Assembly (NCBI GenBank): GCA_002329485.1
Contig: DCTZ01000005.1
Location: 36,059-100,058 of the forward strand
Length of the DNA: 64,000 nt
DNA from: Caryophanales bacterium UBA1427
Lineage (GTDB): Bacteria > Bacillota_I > Bacilli_A > ML615J-28 > CAG-313
Reading direction: 5' to 3'
Below the pieces are notes generated by a model. The model did not search any database. It was not told the origin of the DNA and saw only the letters and a list, made by a program, of their open reading frames with translations. Below are positions 1 through 7,127 of the stretch, in pieces (position 1 is the first letter of the stretch; every line of letters starts with the position of its first letter). The position numbers and the translations under genes are program-made.

Positions 1-40
1 ATCCCGAAATATGTAAAAATAAAAAAAGGAGTGAATGTCA

Positions 41-1318
41 ATGTTGGATATCAAATTAATCAGAGAAGACGTCGAAGGAGTCATCAGAAGACTTCAGACA
101 CGCGGAGGGGATTACAGTTATTTAAGAACCGTTTACCAGCTCGACGAAGAAAGACGCAAGAATTTAATCAAAGTCGAAGCACTGAAAAACGAAAGAAACG
201 AAAAAAGCCGCCAAATCGGTATCCTGAAGCGGGAAAAGCAGGATATCAGCGCCCTTATGCAAAGCGTTGGAACCATCGGTGAAGAAATCAGGGTATTGGA
301 AGACAAAGTAAAAGCTTTGGAAAAGCAAATCTACGATTATATGATGAATACGCCGAACCTGGTTTCCGAAACCGTTAAAATCGGAAAAGACGAAACGGAA
401 AACCGGGAAATCCGGCGTTTCATGGAACCGACGAAATTCGCTTTTACTCCGCTCGATCACGCCGCATTGGGCGAAAAGCTGGACATTTTGGACTTTACCC
501 GCGCCGCCAAGGTTACCGGAACGCGATTTGTTATTTACAAAGGTTTGGGCGCAAGACTCGAAAGAGCTTTGATTCAGTTTATGATGGATCTTCATGCCAA
601 CAAGCAAAATTACGTGGAAATCATTCCGCCTTTCATCGTCAACCGTGCCAGCATGCTCGGAACCGGACAATTTCCTAAATTCGAAGAAGACGCGTATGCG
701 GTGGGAGATAAGGAACTAGACTGGTTCCTAAATCCGACGGCAGAAGTCCCAACCATCAATATGCACCGCGACGAAATCATCGACGGCGCTTTGCTGCCTT
801 TGAAATACACCTCCTTCACGACGGCTTTCCGTGCCGAAGCTGGCAGTGCCGGAAGAGATACCCGGGGTATCTTGAGACAACATCAGTTCAACAAAGTCGA
901 ACTGATCAAAATTACCAAACCGGAAGAATCTTACGACGAACTCGAAAAAATGCTGCTCGATTCCGAAGAAGTATTGAAACTCTTGGAAATCCCTTACCGG
1001 GTTGTGGAACTTTGCACCGGAGACATGGGATTTGCCATGGCAAAGACTTACGATATCGAAGTATGGCTTCCGGGTCAGAACACGTACCGCGAAATCGGCT
1101 CGATTAGCAATGCGGAAGATTATCAGGCCAGACGGGCCAACATCCGGTTCCGCCGAACCAAAGACAGCAAAACCGAATATGTCCACACTTTGAACGGTTC
1201 GGGTTTGGCGGTCGGAAGAACGGTTATTGCGGTTATGGAAAATTACCAGCAGGCCGACGGTTCCATCAAAGTACCGAAAGTGTTGGTTCCGTACATGGGT
1301 GTTGAATACATAAGATAA
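41..1318 (+). CDS. serS: seryl-tRNA synthetase
   Basis: Class II aminoacyl-tRNA synthetase that charges tRNA-Ser in the cytoplasm. About 425 residues, normal for the family. The N-terminal roughly 100 residues are charged and helical, as in the SerRS coiled-coil arm. Motif 2 (FRAEAGSAGRDTRG) lies near residues 263-276 and motif 3 (NGSGLAVGRT) near 385-394. An ATG at 35 is also open, but the GGAG at 28-31 is only 3 nt from it and 9 nt from the ATG at 41; starting at 41 gives MLDIKLIRED, the usual SerRS beginning. The upstream promoter lies outside the window. A convergent terminator follows. Confidence 0.97.
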   Translation: MLDIKLIREDVEGVIRRLQTRGGDYSYLRTVYQLDEERRKNLIKVEALKNERNEKSRQIGILKREKQDISALMQSVGTIGEEIRVLEDKVKALEKQIYDYMMNTPNLVSETVKIGKDETENREIRRFMEPTKFAFTPLDHAALGEKLDILDFTRAAKVTGTRFVIYKGLGARLERALIQFMMDLHANKQNYVEIIPPFIVNRASMLGTGQFPKFEEDAYAVGDKELDWFLNPTAEVPTINMHRDEIIDGALLPLKYTSFTTAFRAEAGSAGRDTRGILRQHQFNKVELIKITKPEESYDELEKMLLDSEEVLKLLEIPYRVVELCTGDMGFAMAKTYDIEVWLPGQNTYREIGSISNAEDYQARRANIRFRRTKDSKTEYVHTLNGSGLAVGRTVIAVMENYQQADGSIKVPKVLVPYMGVEYIR

Positions 1319-1323
1319 CAAAA

Positions 1324-1350
1324 AAAGCCCTGTCGAAGGGCTTTAATTTG
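1324..1350. terminator. bidirectional terminator between serS and the HIT gene
   Basis: Inverted repeat AAAGCCCT / AGGGCTTT with a 5-nt loop, preceded by an A-run and followed by T-rich sequence, so it can serve serS on the plus strand and the HIT gene on the minus strand. Confidence 0.8.
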
Positions 1351-1749
1351 CTATTTTGTGATATTTTCGTGGAGTTTTTTGATTACCGCCATATCGGCAG
1401 GCTGATGCGGTTTACTAAATGAGATGCCGTCGTTTTCATATCGTGGTAAAATATGCATGTGGAAATGCGGCACTTCCTGTCCCGCAAGTGGACCGCTGTT
1501 GTTCAACAGATTGAAATTGTCAACCCCAAGTTTGGTTTTCAGAATATGGGTAACCTCCAAAACGGCTTCCGATATTTCTTTGGCAATGTCCGGGTCAAGG
1601 CTCAACAAATCCCGATAATGTTTTTTGGGAATAACCAGCGTATGGCCTTTGGTTACCTGCGAAATATCCAAAAAAGCCAAAGTGTTGTCAGTTTCGTAAA
1701 TTTTAAAACAAGGAATTTCACTGTTCACAATTTTACAAAATACGCACAT
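1351..1749 (-). CDS. hit: HIT family nucleotide hydrolase
   Basis: Histidine-triad protein of about 132 residues, a family that hydrolyses nucleoside phosphoramidates or dinucleotide polyphosphates in the cytoplasm. The catalytic triad HFHMH sits at residues 95-99, and the N-terminal C-x2-C (residues 2-5) is common in bacterial HIT proteins. The frame stays open to 1794, but ATG at 1749 gives the typical MCVFCKI start and has AAAGGA 9 nt upstream. It has its own minus-strand promoter and is a single-gene unit between convergent serS and the divergent Gx gene. The exact substrate cannot be told from sequence. Confidence 0.93.
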   Translation of the reverse strand: MCVFCKIVNSEIPCFKIYETDNTLAFLDISQVTKGHTLVIPKKHYRDLLSLDPDIAKEISEAVLEVTHILKTKLGVDNFNLLNNSGPLAGQEVPHFHMHILPRYENDGISFSKPHQPADMAVIKKLHENITK

Positions 1750-1784
1750 CGCAATCAATCCTTTCATTTGCTCTTGATATATCC

Positions 1785-1813
1785 ATTGTAACAAAAAAAC
1801 GGCAAAAAAGCAA
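1785..1813 (-). promoter_or_regulatory. sigma-A promoter of the HIT gene
   Basis: On the minus strand TTGCTT (1808-1813), a 17-nt spacer, then TACAAT (1785-1790), about 36 nt before the HIT start codon. Confidence 0.6.
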
Positions 1814-1838
1814 AGAATAACAATACACGGGTGATAAA

Positions 1839-2396
1839 ATGCAATCGAAAAAACAACTTAAACACATCATCATTATCTCCATGCTTATTTCGTTGGGAGC
1901 CGTTTTTTCGTATTTCGACGGTATTATCTCAAGCGCAATTCTGAGTCTGATGCCCGGGGTGGCACTGCTTTTCCCATATTTCAAATTCGGATTTGCAAAC
2001 ATCGTCATCTTGGTTCTGATTTACAATTACCGGTTTAACGAATGTGTTTTGGCGATTCTTTTAAAAACGCTGTTGGTCGGATTTATTTTGGGTCGGGGTT
2101 ATTTCAATTTCATCCTCAGCTTTTCCGGGTCGATGCTCAGTTTTTTGGGAATGTGGTCGCTTAAAAAAATGCTTCCGGGCGAAAAAAACATGATTTTCAT
2201 CAGCGCCATGGGCGGGTTTTTGCACATTCTCGGTCAGATTGGTTCCATTTTCCTGATTTTGGATCCGGGCGATTTTCAGGCATTTCTCATTTATTCGCCG
2301 CTTTTCATTGTTTCGGGTTTCGTTACGGGAATACTTGTGGGAATCCTGACAAAAAAAGTAAATGCAAGCGTCTTTCAACACTTGCAAAACAGTTAA
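1839..2396 (+). CDS. Gx transporter family / heptaprenyl diphosphate synthase component I-like membrane protein
   Basis: Integral membrane protein of 185 residues with about five hydrophobic segments separated by short loops. Length and pattern (a conserved SLMPGVALLFPYFKFGFANI-like region at about 37-56, then LLKTLLVGFILGRGYFNF) match the family annotated as heptaprenyl diphosphate synthase component I or Gx transporter, which resembles ECF-type S components. In other Firmicutes such genes often neighbour a NusG-domain-II gene and apbE in flavin-based extracytosolic electron transfer loci; here those partners lie elsewhere in the window (30.7 and 51.4 kb). The ribosome binding site is weak (GGGTGAT). 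The transported or bound molecule is unknown. Confidence 0.75.
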   Translation: MQSKKQLKHIIIISMLISLGAVFSYFDGIISSAILSLMPGVALLFPYFKFGFANIVILVLIYNYRFNECVLAILLKTLLVGFILGRGYFNFILSFSGSMLSFLGMWSLKKMLPGEKNMIFISAMGGFLHILGQIGSIFLILDPGDFQAFLIYSPLFIVSGFVTGILVGILTKKVNASVFQHLQNS

Positions 2397-2399
2397 AGA

Positions 2400-2789
2400 T
2401 TAAAAACGGATGTAATCGATGTCGCCTTCGAAGGTGACGTAGGACAAATAAATCATCAGTAATAAATATGTTGTGTTAGTTTGGTTGTCGCGCAGAATCA
2501 AATGATCCCTGCCCGCTTCCAGTATTTCCCCCTTGAATATCTTAGAACCCCATTGACTGCCTTCGAAGTTCATGTACACGACGGCAGTTTTTCCGCGATT
2601 TAGGCGCAAAATATTTTCGATGAACGATTGTTCAAAGAATTGGGCTCCCCCCACGGGTCCCTGAGGGAATTGTTGGGGAAAGAACGGCACGTTCATGCCG
2701 GGAAAAGATTGGCCGGCTTGGGCACCAAAAGGATTAACGGGAATTCCGGGTCCGAACTGACCCCATGGTTGTTGATAGTTGATTGTCAT
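2400..2789 (-). CDS. gerQ: spore coat protein GerQ
   Basis: GerQ-type coat protein of 129 residues. In Bacillus it is a cross-linked coat component needed for the cortex hydrolase CwlJ to localise and act during germination. Residues 1-50 are rich in Pro, Gly, Gln and Phe, a low-complexity coat-like tail. The conserved core starts near residue 56 with FIENILRLNRGK and includes EAGRDHLILRD and TYLLLMIYLSYVTFE. The start ATG has GAGG 9 nt upstream. It lies 102 nt downstream of cwlJ on the same strand, the same partner as in Bacillus. A possible sigma-E-like promoter lies in the gap. This is strong evidence that the organism forms endospores. Confidence 0.93.
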   Translation of the reverse strand: MTINYQQPWGQFGPGIPVNPFGAQAGQSFPGMNVPFFPQQFPQGPVGGAQFFEQSFIENILRLNRGKTAVVYMNFEGSQWGSKIFKGEILEAGRDHLILRDNQTNTTYLLLMIYLSYVTFEGDIDYIRF

Positions 2790-2850
2790 TTTTTATCGCC
2801 TCGAAATAAAACTTTCAAGTCTGCTCCTTTCTTTTTGCTTTTTTCGGTAA

Positions 2851-2879
2851 TATATATGTGTTACGGGGTTAAAATATGC
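2851..2879 (-). promoter_or_regulatory. possible sigma-E-like promoter of gerQ
   Basis: Minus strand GCATATT (2873-2879), a 14-nt spacer, CATATATA (2851-2858). The -35 matches the Bacillus sigma-E consensus KMATATT; the -10 matches CATACAMT only partly. The assignment is inference, helped by the mother-cell role of gerQ. Confidence 0.4.
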
Positions 2880-2891
2880 CAAGCTTCAATG

Positions 2892-3314
2892 TCAGGCATA
2901 ACACCTTTCACTTTCGACCGGCGCATAAAAGCAATGCGATTTATAGCGTCCGCTGTTCCATTGGCCGAACCATTGGGCCGAACAGTCCGCATCCCCCGCA
3001 TTGTAAAACCAAAGGGCAAAGGTTGCGGGGTGGAATCTTTCGCCCTGGAGGGCTCTTTTGGCCAGGCGGATTTCGTTTTCCCTGGCAGCCTGGTAAAAAT
3101 AGGAACGGAGCGTCGATTCGAAACCTCCGGGACGCTGGAAGACCATCTGCTGGATGGTGCGGATGTTGCGAAAATCCAAACAGTCCGCAAGCACCCGGTT
3201 AACCCCGACGTTTGCCACCATCAACATGGCGAGATTGCCGTCGGCTTCGGCCTCGGCACGGATTAAGCGGGCAAGCAGTTCCACTTCTTTTTCGTTGTGA
3301 GCGATAACAGCCAT
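2892..3314 (-). CDS. cwlJ: spore cortex-lytic hydrolase CwlJ
   Basis: SleB/CwlJ family cell wall hydrolase of 140 residues with no signal peptide, as expected for CwlJ made in the mother cell and placed at the coat. It degrades spore cortex peptidoglycan at germination. Family signatures visible: ARLIRAEAEADGN at 15-27 with the likely catalytic Glu (E21 or E23), ANVGVNRVLADC, a long FESTLRSYFYQ region, and near the C terminus WFYNAGDADC followed by QWFGQWNSGRYKSHCFY. The start is ATG at 3312-3314 with AAGGA upstream, and the stop is TGA. It is followed by gerQ, its known functional partner. Confidence 0.95.
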   Translation of the reverse strand: MAVIAHNEKEVELLARLIRAEAEADGNLAMLMVANVGVNRVLADCLDFRNIRTIQQMVFQRPGGFESTLRSYFYQAARENEIRLAKRALQGERFHPATFALWFYNAGDADCSAQWFGQWNSGRYKSHCFYAPVESERCYA

Positions 3315-3350
3315 TGATTTCCTTCTTTCTTTTCCTTTTTTCTATTAACC

Positions 3351-3379
3351 ATCTTATGAAAAAAGTTCGTCGATTATGA
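3351..3379 (-). promoter_or_regulatory. possible sigma-E-like promoter of cwlJ
   Basis: Minus strand TCATAAT (3373-3379), a 14-nt spacer, CATAAGAT (3351-3358). It resembles the Bacillus sigma-E pattern with one -35 mismatch and two -10 mismatches. The same 14-nt spacing appears before gerQ. Confidence 0.4.
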
Positions 3380-3397
3380 AATATTTCTACAACAATT

Positions 3398-3426
3398 GCA
3401 ATTATTGCCGTTTTAACGTATACTAG
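3398..3426 (+). promoter_or_regulatory. sigma-A promoter of ppa
   Basis: TTGCAA (3398-3403), 17-nt spacer, TATACT (3421-3426), 32 nt before the ppa start. Confidence 0.8.
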
Positions 3427-3458
3427 ATATAGTCAAGTAAAAAAAGTGAGGTAGGATT

Positions 3459-4007
3459 ATGAATATTTGGCATGACATGAGACAAGAAAGAATTACCCCA
3501 GAAAGTTTTATTGCGGTGATTGAAATTTCCAAAGGCAGCAAAAAGAAATACGAGTTGGACAAAGAGACCGGCCTTTTGATTTTGGACCGCATTCTTTACA
3601 CTTCGACCCATTATCCGGCCAATTACGGTTTTATTCCGCGTACATTTGCCAAGGACCGCGACCCTCTGGATGTCCTGGTTTTATGCAGCGAAGAATTGGA
3701 ACCATTAAGCATGGTTAAATGCTATCCGGTCGGGGTTATCCGAATGATTGACGAAGAACAGGAAGACCACAAAATCATTGCCATCCCGTTCGAAGATCCG
3801 AACTGGAACTATTTTCACGAAATGAGCGAACTTCCTCCGCATTTGAGTCAGGAAGTCGAACACTTTTTCCAGGTTTACAAAACGCTGGAACATAAAGAAA
3901 CTACCGGTTTCGAAGTATTGGGAAGGAAGGAAGCGCTTCGGATTATTGAAGAAAGCATCGTAAGTTATCAGGAAATATTCGGCGACGGCCAAAAAAATTG
4001 CAAATAA
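3459..4007 (+). CDS. ppa: inorganic pyrophosphatase, family I
   Basis: Soluble Mg-dependent pyrophosphatase of 182 residues that hydrolyses PPi to phosphate and pulls biosynthetic reactions forward. The family signature D-x-D-P-x-D is at D66, D68 and D71, and the upstream KKKYELDKETG and YPANYGFIPRT blocks are typical. This is family I rather than the Mn-dependent family II enzyme of Bacillus subtilis, so it is a lineage marker. The start ATG is preceded by GAGGTAGG. It leads a probable ppa-fhs-folD-pth-mfd run with tiny gaps or overlaps. Confidence 0.95.
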   Translation: MNIWHDMRQERITPESFIAVIEISKGSKKKYELDKETGLLILDRILYTSTHYPANYGFIPRTFAKDRDPLDVLVLCSEELEPLSMVKCYPVGVIRMIDEEQEDHKIIAIPFEDPNWNYFHEMSELPPHLSQEVEHFFQVYKTLEHKETTGFEVLGRKEALRIIEESIVSYQEIFGDGQKNCK

Positions 4008-4027
4008 ATCACCAAGGAGGAAAAACA

Positions 4028-5695
4028 ATGCGTTCCGATATTGAAATTGCAAACAGCGCAAAAATAGAAAAAATAACCAACATTGCGAAAAAGCTCGGCA
4101 TCGAAGAAGACGAAATCGAGCTTTACGGCAGCAATAAAGCCAAACTAAGTATCGAGTTGCTGAAGCGAATCGAAAACAATCCCGACGGCAAACTGATTTT
4201 GGTGAGCGCGATGACACCCACTCCGCTCGGCGAAGGAAAATCGACCACGACCGTGGGACTTGTCGATGCGCTTTGGAAGCTCGGCAAAAAAACTGTCGGC
4301 GCCTTAAGAGAACCGTCCCTGGGACCGGTTTTCGGCCTGAAAGGCGGAGCTGCCGGAGGAGGATATGCCCAGGTCAATCCAATGGTTGATCTGAATCTCC
4401 ATTTTACCGGCGATCTGCACGCTATCACCTGCGCCAACAATTTGATCAGCGCCTGCATCGACAATCATATATATCAGGGCAACGAACTGAATATCGATCC
4501 GAAACGCATTGTTTGGCAGCGCTGCATGGATCTAAACGACCGCGCTCTCCGAAACGTAATCGTGGGACTAGGCGCTCCGACCGACGGCGTGGTCCGTCCG
4601 GAACGGTTCAACATCACCGTGGCAAGCGAAATCATGGCCATCCTTTGCCTTGCCAAAGATATGAACGATTTGCGTTCCCGAATCGACCGAATCGTTATAG
4701 GCTACACCTACGACAAAAAAGCAGTAACCGTCAAAGATTTGGGAGTCACGGGTTCCGTTTTGGTAATACTGAAAGATGCGATGAAGCCGAACCTCGTGCA
4801 GACCCTGGAAAACAATCCGGTTTTGGTTCATGGCGGACCGTTTGCGAACATCGCCCACGGCTGCAATTCCATCATGGCCACCAAAGCGGCTCTCAAGTTA
4901 GCCGATTACGTGGTTACCGAAGCCGGTTTCGGCGCCGATTTGGGTGCGGAAAAATTCCTGGACATCAAATGCCGGGTTGCCAGAATCAAACCGAGCGCCG
5001 TTGTCATCGTCGCCACCATCAAAGCGCTTAAATACCACGGCAAAGTCAAAGCCCAGGACGTACAGAAAGAAAACGTCGAAGCGATGGTGCAAGGACTTGC
5101 CAATCTAGAAAAACATATCGACACCGTCAAGAAATTCAATCTTCCGTATGTGATCTCGCTCAACCGTTTTGCCAGCGACACCGATTCGGAAATCGCAACC
5201 CTACTCGAATGGGCCAAGACCAACAACCATCCGCTTGCCATCAGCGAAGTATGGGCCAAAGGCGGCGAAGGCGGAATTGATCTTGCGCAAAAAGTTCTTG
5301 CGGCCTGCGAAAAAAACCAAACCTACAGTCCGCTTTACGAATTGAACGAAAGCGTCAAAGAAAAGATTCAAAAGATTGCCTATACGTGTTACGGGGCGGG
5401 CAAAATCGTCTTTACGGACGAAGCCGAAAAAGTAATCAAACAAGTTCAGGACACCGATTATCAAAACTTCTATATCTGTATGGCCAAAACGCCGCTCTCT
5501 TTGACAGACAATCCGAAGTTGGTCGGCGCCCCTAAGGGTTTCACCGTCACCATCAGAGAAATCCGTATTTCTGCGGGTGCGCAGTTTTTGGTTTGTCTGA
5601 CCGGGGATGTCATGACGATGCCGGGGCTTCCGAAAGAGCCGAACGCGGTAAAAATCGACATCGACGACAACTTCGCGATTCACAATTTATCTTAA
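4028..5695 (+). CDS. fhs: formate-tetrahydrofolate ligase
   Basis: ATP-dependent ligation of formate to tetrahydrofolate giving 10-formyl-THF, the entry to one-carbon metabolism. About 555 residues, full family length. The nucleotide-binding loop TPTPLGEGKSTTT is near residues 63-75. The FGLKGGAAGGGYAQV and HFTGDLHAI blocks and the C-terminal GAPKGF stretch are all typical. An in-frame ATG at 3998 inside the end of ppa is possible, but the ideal AAGGAGG at 4013-4019 selects the ATG at 4028. folD follows 11 nt later, so FolD would handle the next steps of the pathway. Confidence 0.97.
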   Translation: MRSDIEIANSAKIEKITNIAKKLGIEEDEIELYGSNKAKLSIELLKRIENNPDGKLILVSAMTPTPLGEGKSTTTVGLVDALWKLGKKTVGALREPSLGPVFGLKGGAAGGGYAQVNPMVDLNLHFTGDLHAITCANNLISACIDNHIYQGNELNIDPKRIVWQRCMDLNDRALRNVIVGLGAPTDGVVRPERFNITVASEIMAILCLAKDMNDLRSRIDRIVIGYTYDKKAVTVKDLGVTGSVLVILKDAMKPNLVQTLENNPVLVHGGPFANIAHGCNSIMATKAALKLADYVVTEAGFGADLGAEKFLDIKCRVARIKPSAVVIVATIKALKYHGKVKAQDVQKENVEAMVQGLANLEKHIDTVKKFNLPYVISLNRFASDTDSEIATLLEWAKTNNHPLAISEVWAKGGEGGIDLAQKVLAACEKNQTYSPLYELNESVKEKIQKIAYTCYGAGKIVFTDEAEKVIKQVQDTDYQNFYICMAKTPLSLTDNPKLVGAPKGFTVTIREIRISAGAQFLVCLTGDVMTMPGLPKEPNAVKIDIDDNFAIHNLS

Positions 5696-5712
5696 TGTAG
5701 GAGGTTATGATA

Positions 5713-6570
5713 ATGACAATTTTGGACGGCAAATCCTTAAGCAAACAGATAAAAACAGAACTAAAGGCCAAAGTCGCCGACTTGGTCGTAAAATCCGGTA
5801 TAAAACCGGGCCTGGCCATCGTCGAAGTCGGAAGCGACCCGGCGAGCGAAATATATGTGCGCAACAAAATCAAGTCCGCAAACTTTGTCGGCATCGAGGC
5901 GAGACTAATCAAAAAAGATGAATCGATTACCCAGGAAGAACTCCTTAAGCTGATTGATGAACTTAACGCAGACGTTTCCGTTCACGGCATCATCGTGCAA
6001 CTTCCGTTACCAAAACACCTAGACGAAAGAGCCGTCATCGACTTAATCGATCCAGACAAAGACATCGACGGGTTCGGCGTATTGAACAAAGGAAAACTGT
6101 TCAGCGGAATGAAATGTTTTCAGCCGGCCACGCCTCTCGGCGTCATGAAACTGCTCGATGCTTACAATATTCCACTGAAAGGCAAAGAAGCCGTGGTGGT
6201 CGGAAGAAGCAATATTGTCGGAAAACCGATGGGAATGATGCTTCTATTGCGCGACGCGACCGTGACGATTGCGCACCGCTATACCGTCGATTTGAAAAAA
6301 ATCACCAAAGAAGCCGATATATTGGTGGTTGCGGTGGGCAAGAAAAATCTAATTACGGCGGACATGATCAAACCGGGAGCCGTGGTCGTGGATGTGGGAA
6401 TCAACCGGGAAGGCGACAAAATTTATGGCGACGTCGATTTCGACAACGTTTCGCAGGTGGCTTCCCATATTACGCCCGTTCCGGGCGGCGTGGGACCGCT
6501 GACGATTGCGGCGCTTCTTGCCAACACCGTGGAAGCATACGAAAATAAAATTCAAGGGATAGTACTATGA
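5713..6570 (+). CDS. folD: bifunctional methylenetetrahydrofolate dehydrogenase/cyclohydrolase
   Basis: FolD interconverts 5,10-methylene-, methenyl- and 10-formyl-THF with NAD(P). About 285 residues. It shows the substrate-site block EIYVRNKIKSANFVGI, the QLPLPKHL motif, DGFG, the nucleotide-binding VVVGRSNIVGKPM, and the C-terminal TPVPGGVGP. ATGs occur at 5707 and 5713; AGGAGG at 5699-5704 is 2 nt from the first and 8 nt from the second, so 5713 (MTILDGKSL) is preferred. The TGA stop overlaps the ATG of pth. Confidence 0.96.
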   Translation: MTILDGKSLSKQIKTELKAKVADLVVKSGIKPGLAIVEVGSDPASEIYVRNKIKSANFVGIEARLIKKDESITQEELLKLIDELNADVSVHGIIVQLPLPKHLDERAVIDLIDPDKDIDGFGVLNKGKLFSGMKCFQPATPLGVMKLLDAYNIPLKGKEAVVVGRSNIVGKPMGMMLLLRDATVTIAHRYTVDLKKITKEADILVVAVGKKNLITADMIKPGAVVVDVGINREGDKIYGDVDFDNVSQVASHITPVPGGVGPLTIAALLANTVEAYENKIQGIVL

Positions 6571-7121
6571 TAATTGTCGGACTAGGTAATCCGGGCAAGG
6601 AATATGCCCAAACCCGCCACAATGTCGGTTTTATGTTTGTAGACAGGATTGCCGAATATTATAATTGGACTTTTAAACTGGAAAAGAAATTCCAAAGTTT
6701 CGTCGCCGGCGGTAATTTAAACGGCGAAAAAGTTATTTTGATCAAACCGATTACATATATGAACAATTCGGGCCTCGCCGTAAGAAGCGTGATGGATTAT
6801 CAGAAAGTTTCCGTAAACGATATTTTGGTCGTCTATGACGATATGGATTTGCCACTTTCGACGGTCCGAATCCGCTTAAGCGGTTCGAGCGGGGGCCACA
6901 AAGGCATGAAATCGGTCATCGAACACCTGGGAACGGATGAAATCAAACGCCTCCGCATCGGCATCGGCCACGCAGAAAGCGATGTAATCGATTATGTTCT
7001 GACTCCTTTTTCCAAAACGGAGTTTCAGCAGATGAAAACCGTTTTGGACAAGGCTCCTTACATCATTGCAGACTATTTGGAAAAAGGAATAGATTATGTA
7101 ATGAACAATTATAATGGATAG
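6567..7121 (+). CDS. pth: peptidyl-tRNA hydrolase
   Basis: Releases peptides from prematurely dissociated peptidyl-tRNA. 184 residues, normal length. The N-terminal MIIVGLGNPGKEY is invariant in the family. The catalytic His is H18 in TRHNVGFM, and the PITYMNNSG and YDDMDLP blocks are present. The start overlaps the folD stop (ATGA), implying translational coupling. The order pth then mfd then spoVT is conserved with Bacillus. Confidence 0.96.
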   Translation: MIIVGLGNPGKEYAQTRHNVGFMFVDRIAEYYNWTFKLEKKFQSFVAGGNLNGEKVILIKPITYMNNSGLAVRSVMDYQKVSVNDILVVYDDMDLPLSTVRIRLSGSSGGHKGMKSVIEHLGTDEIKRLRIGIGHAESDVIDYVLTPFSKTEFQQMKTVLDKAPYIIADYLEKGIDYVMNNYNG

Positions 7122-7127
7122 TGAATT

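Noticed and set aside
3998..4027. Earlier start of fhs inside ppa
   Set aside because: The added residues (MQINHQGGKT) are not family-like and the strong AAGGAGG points to 4028.
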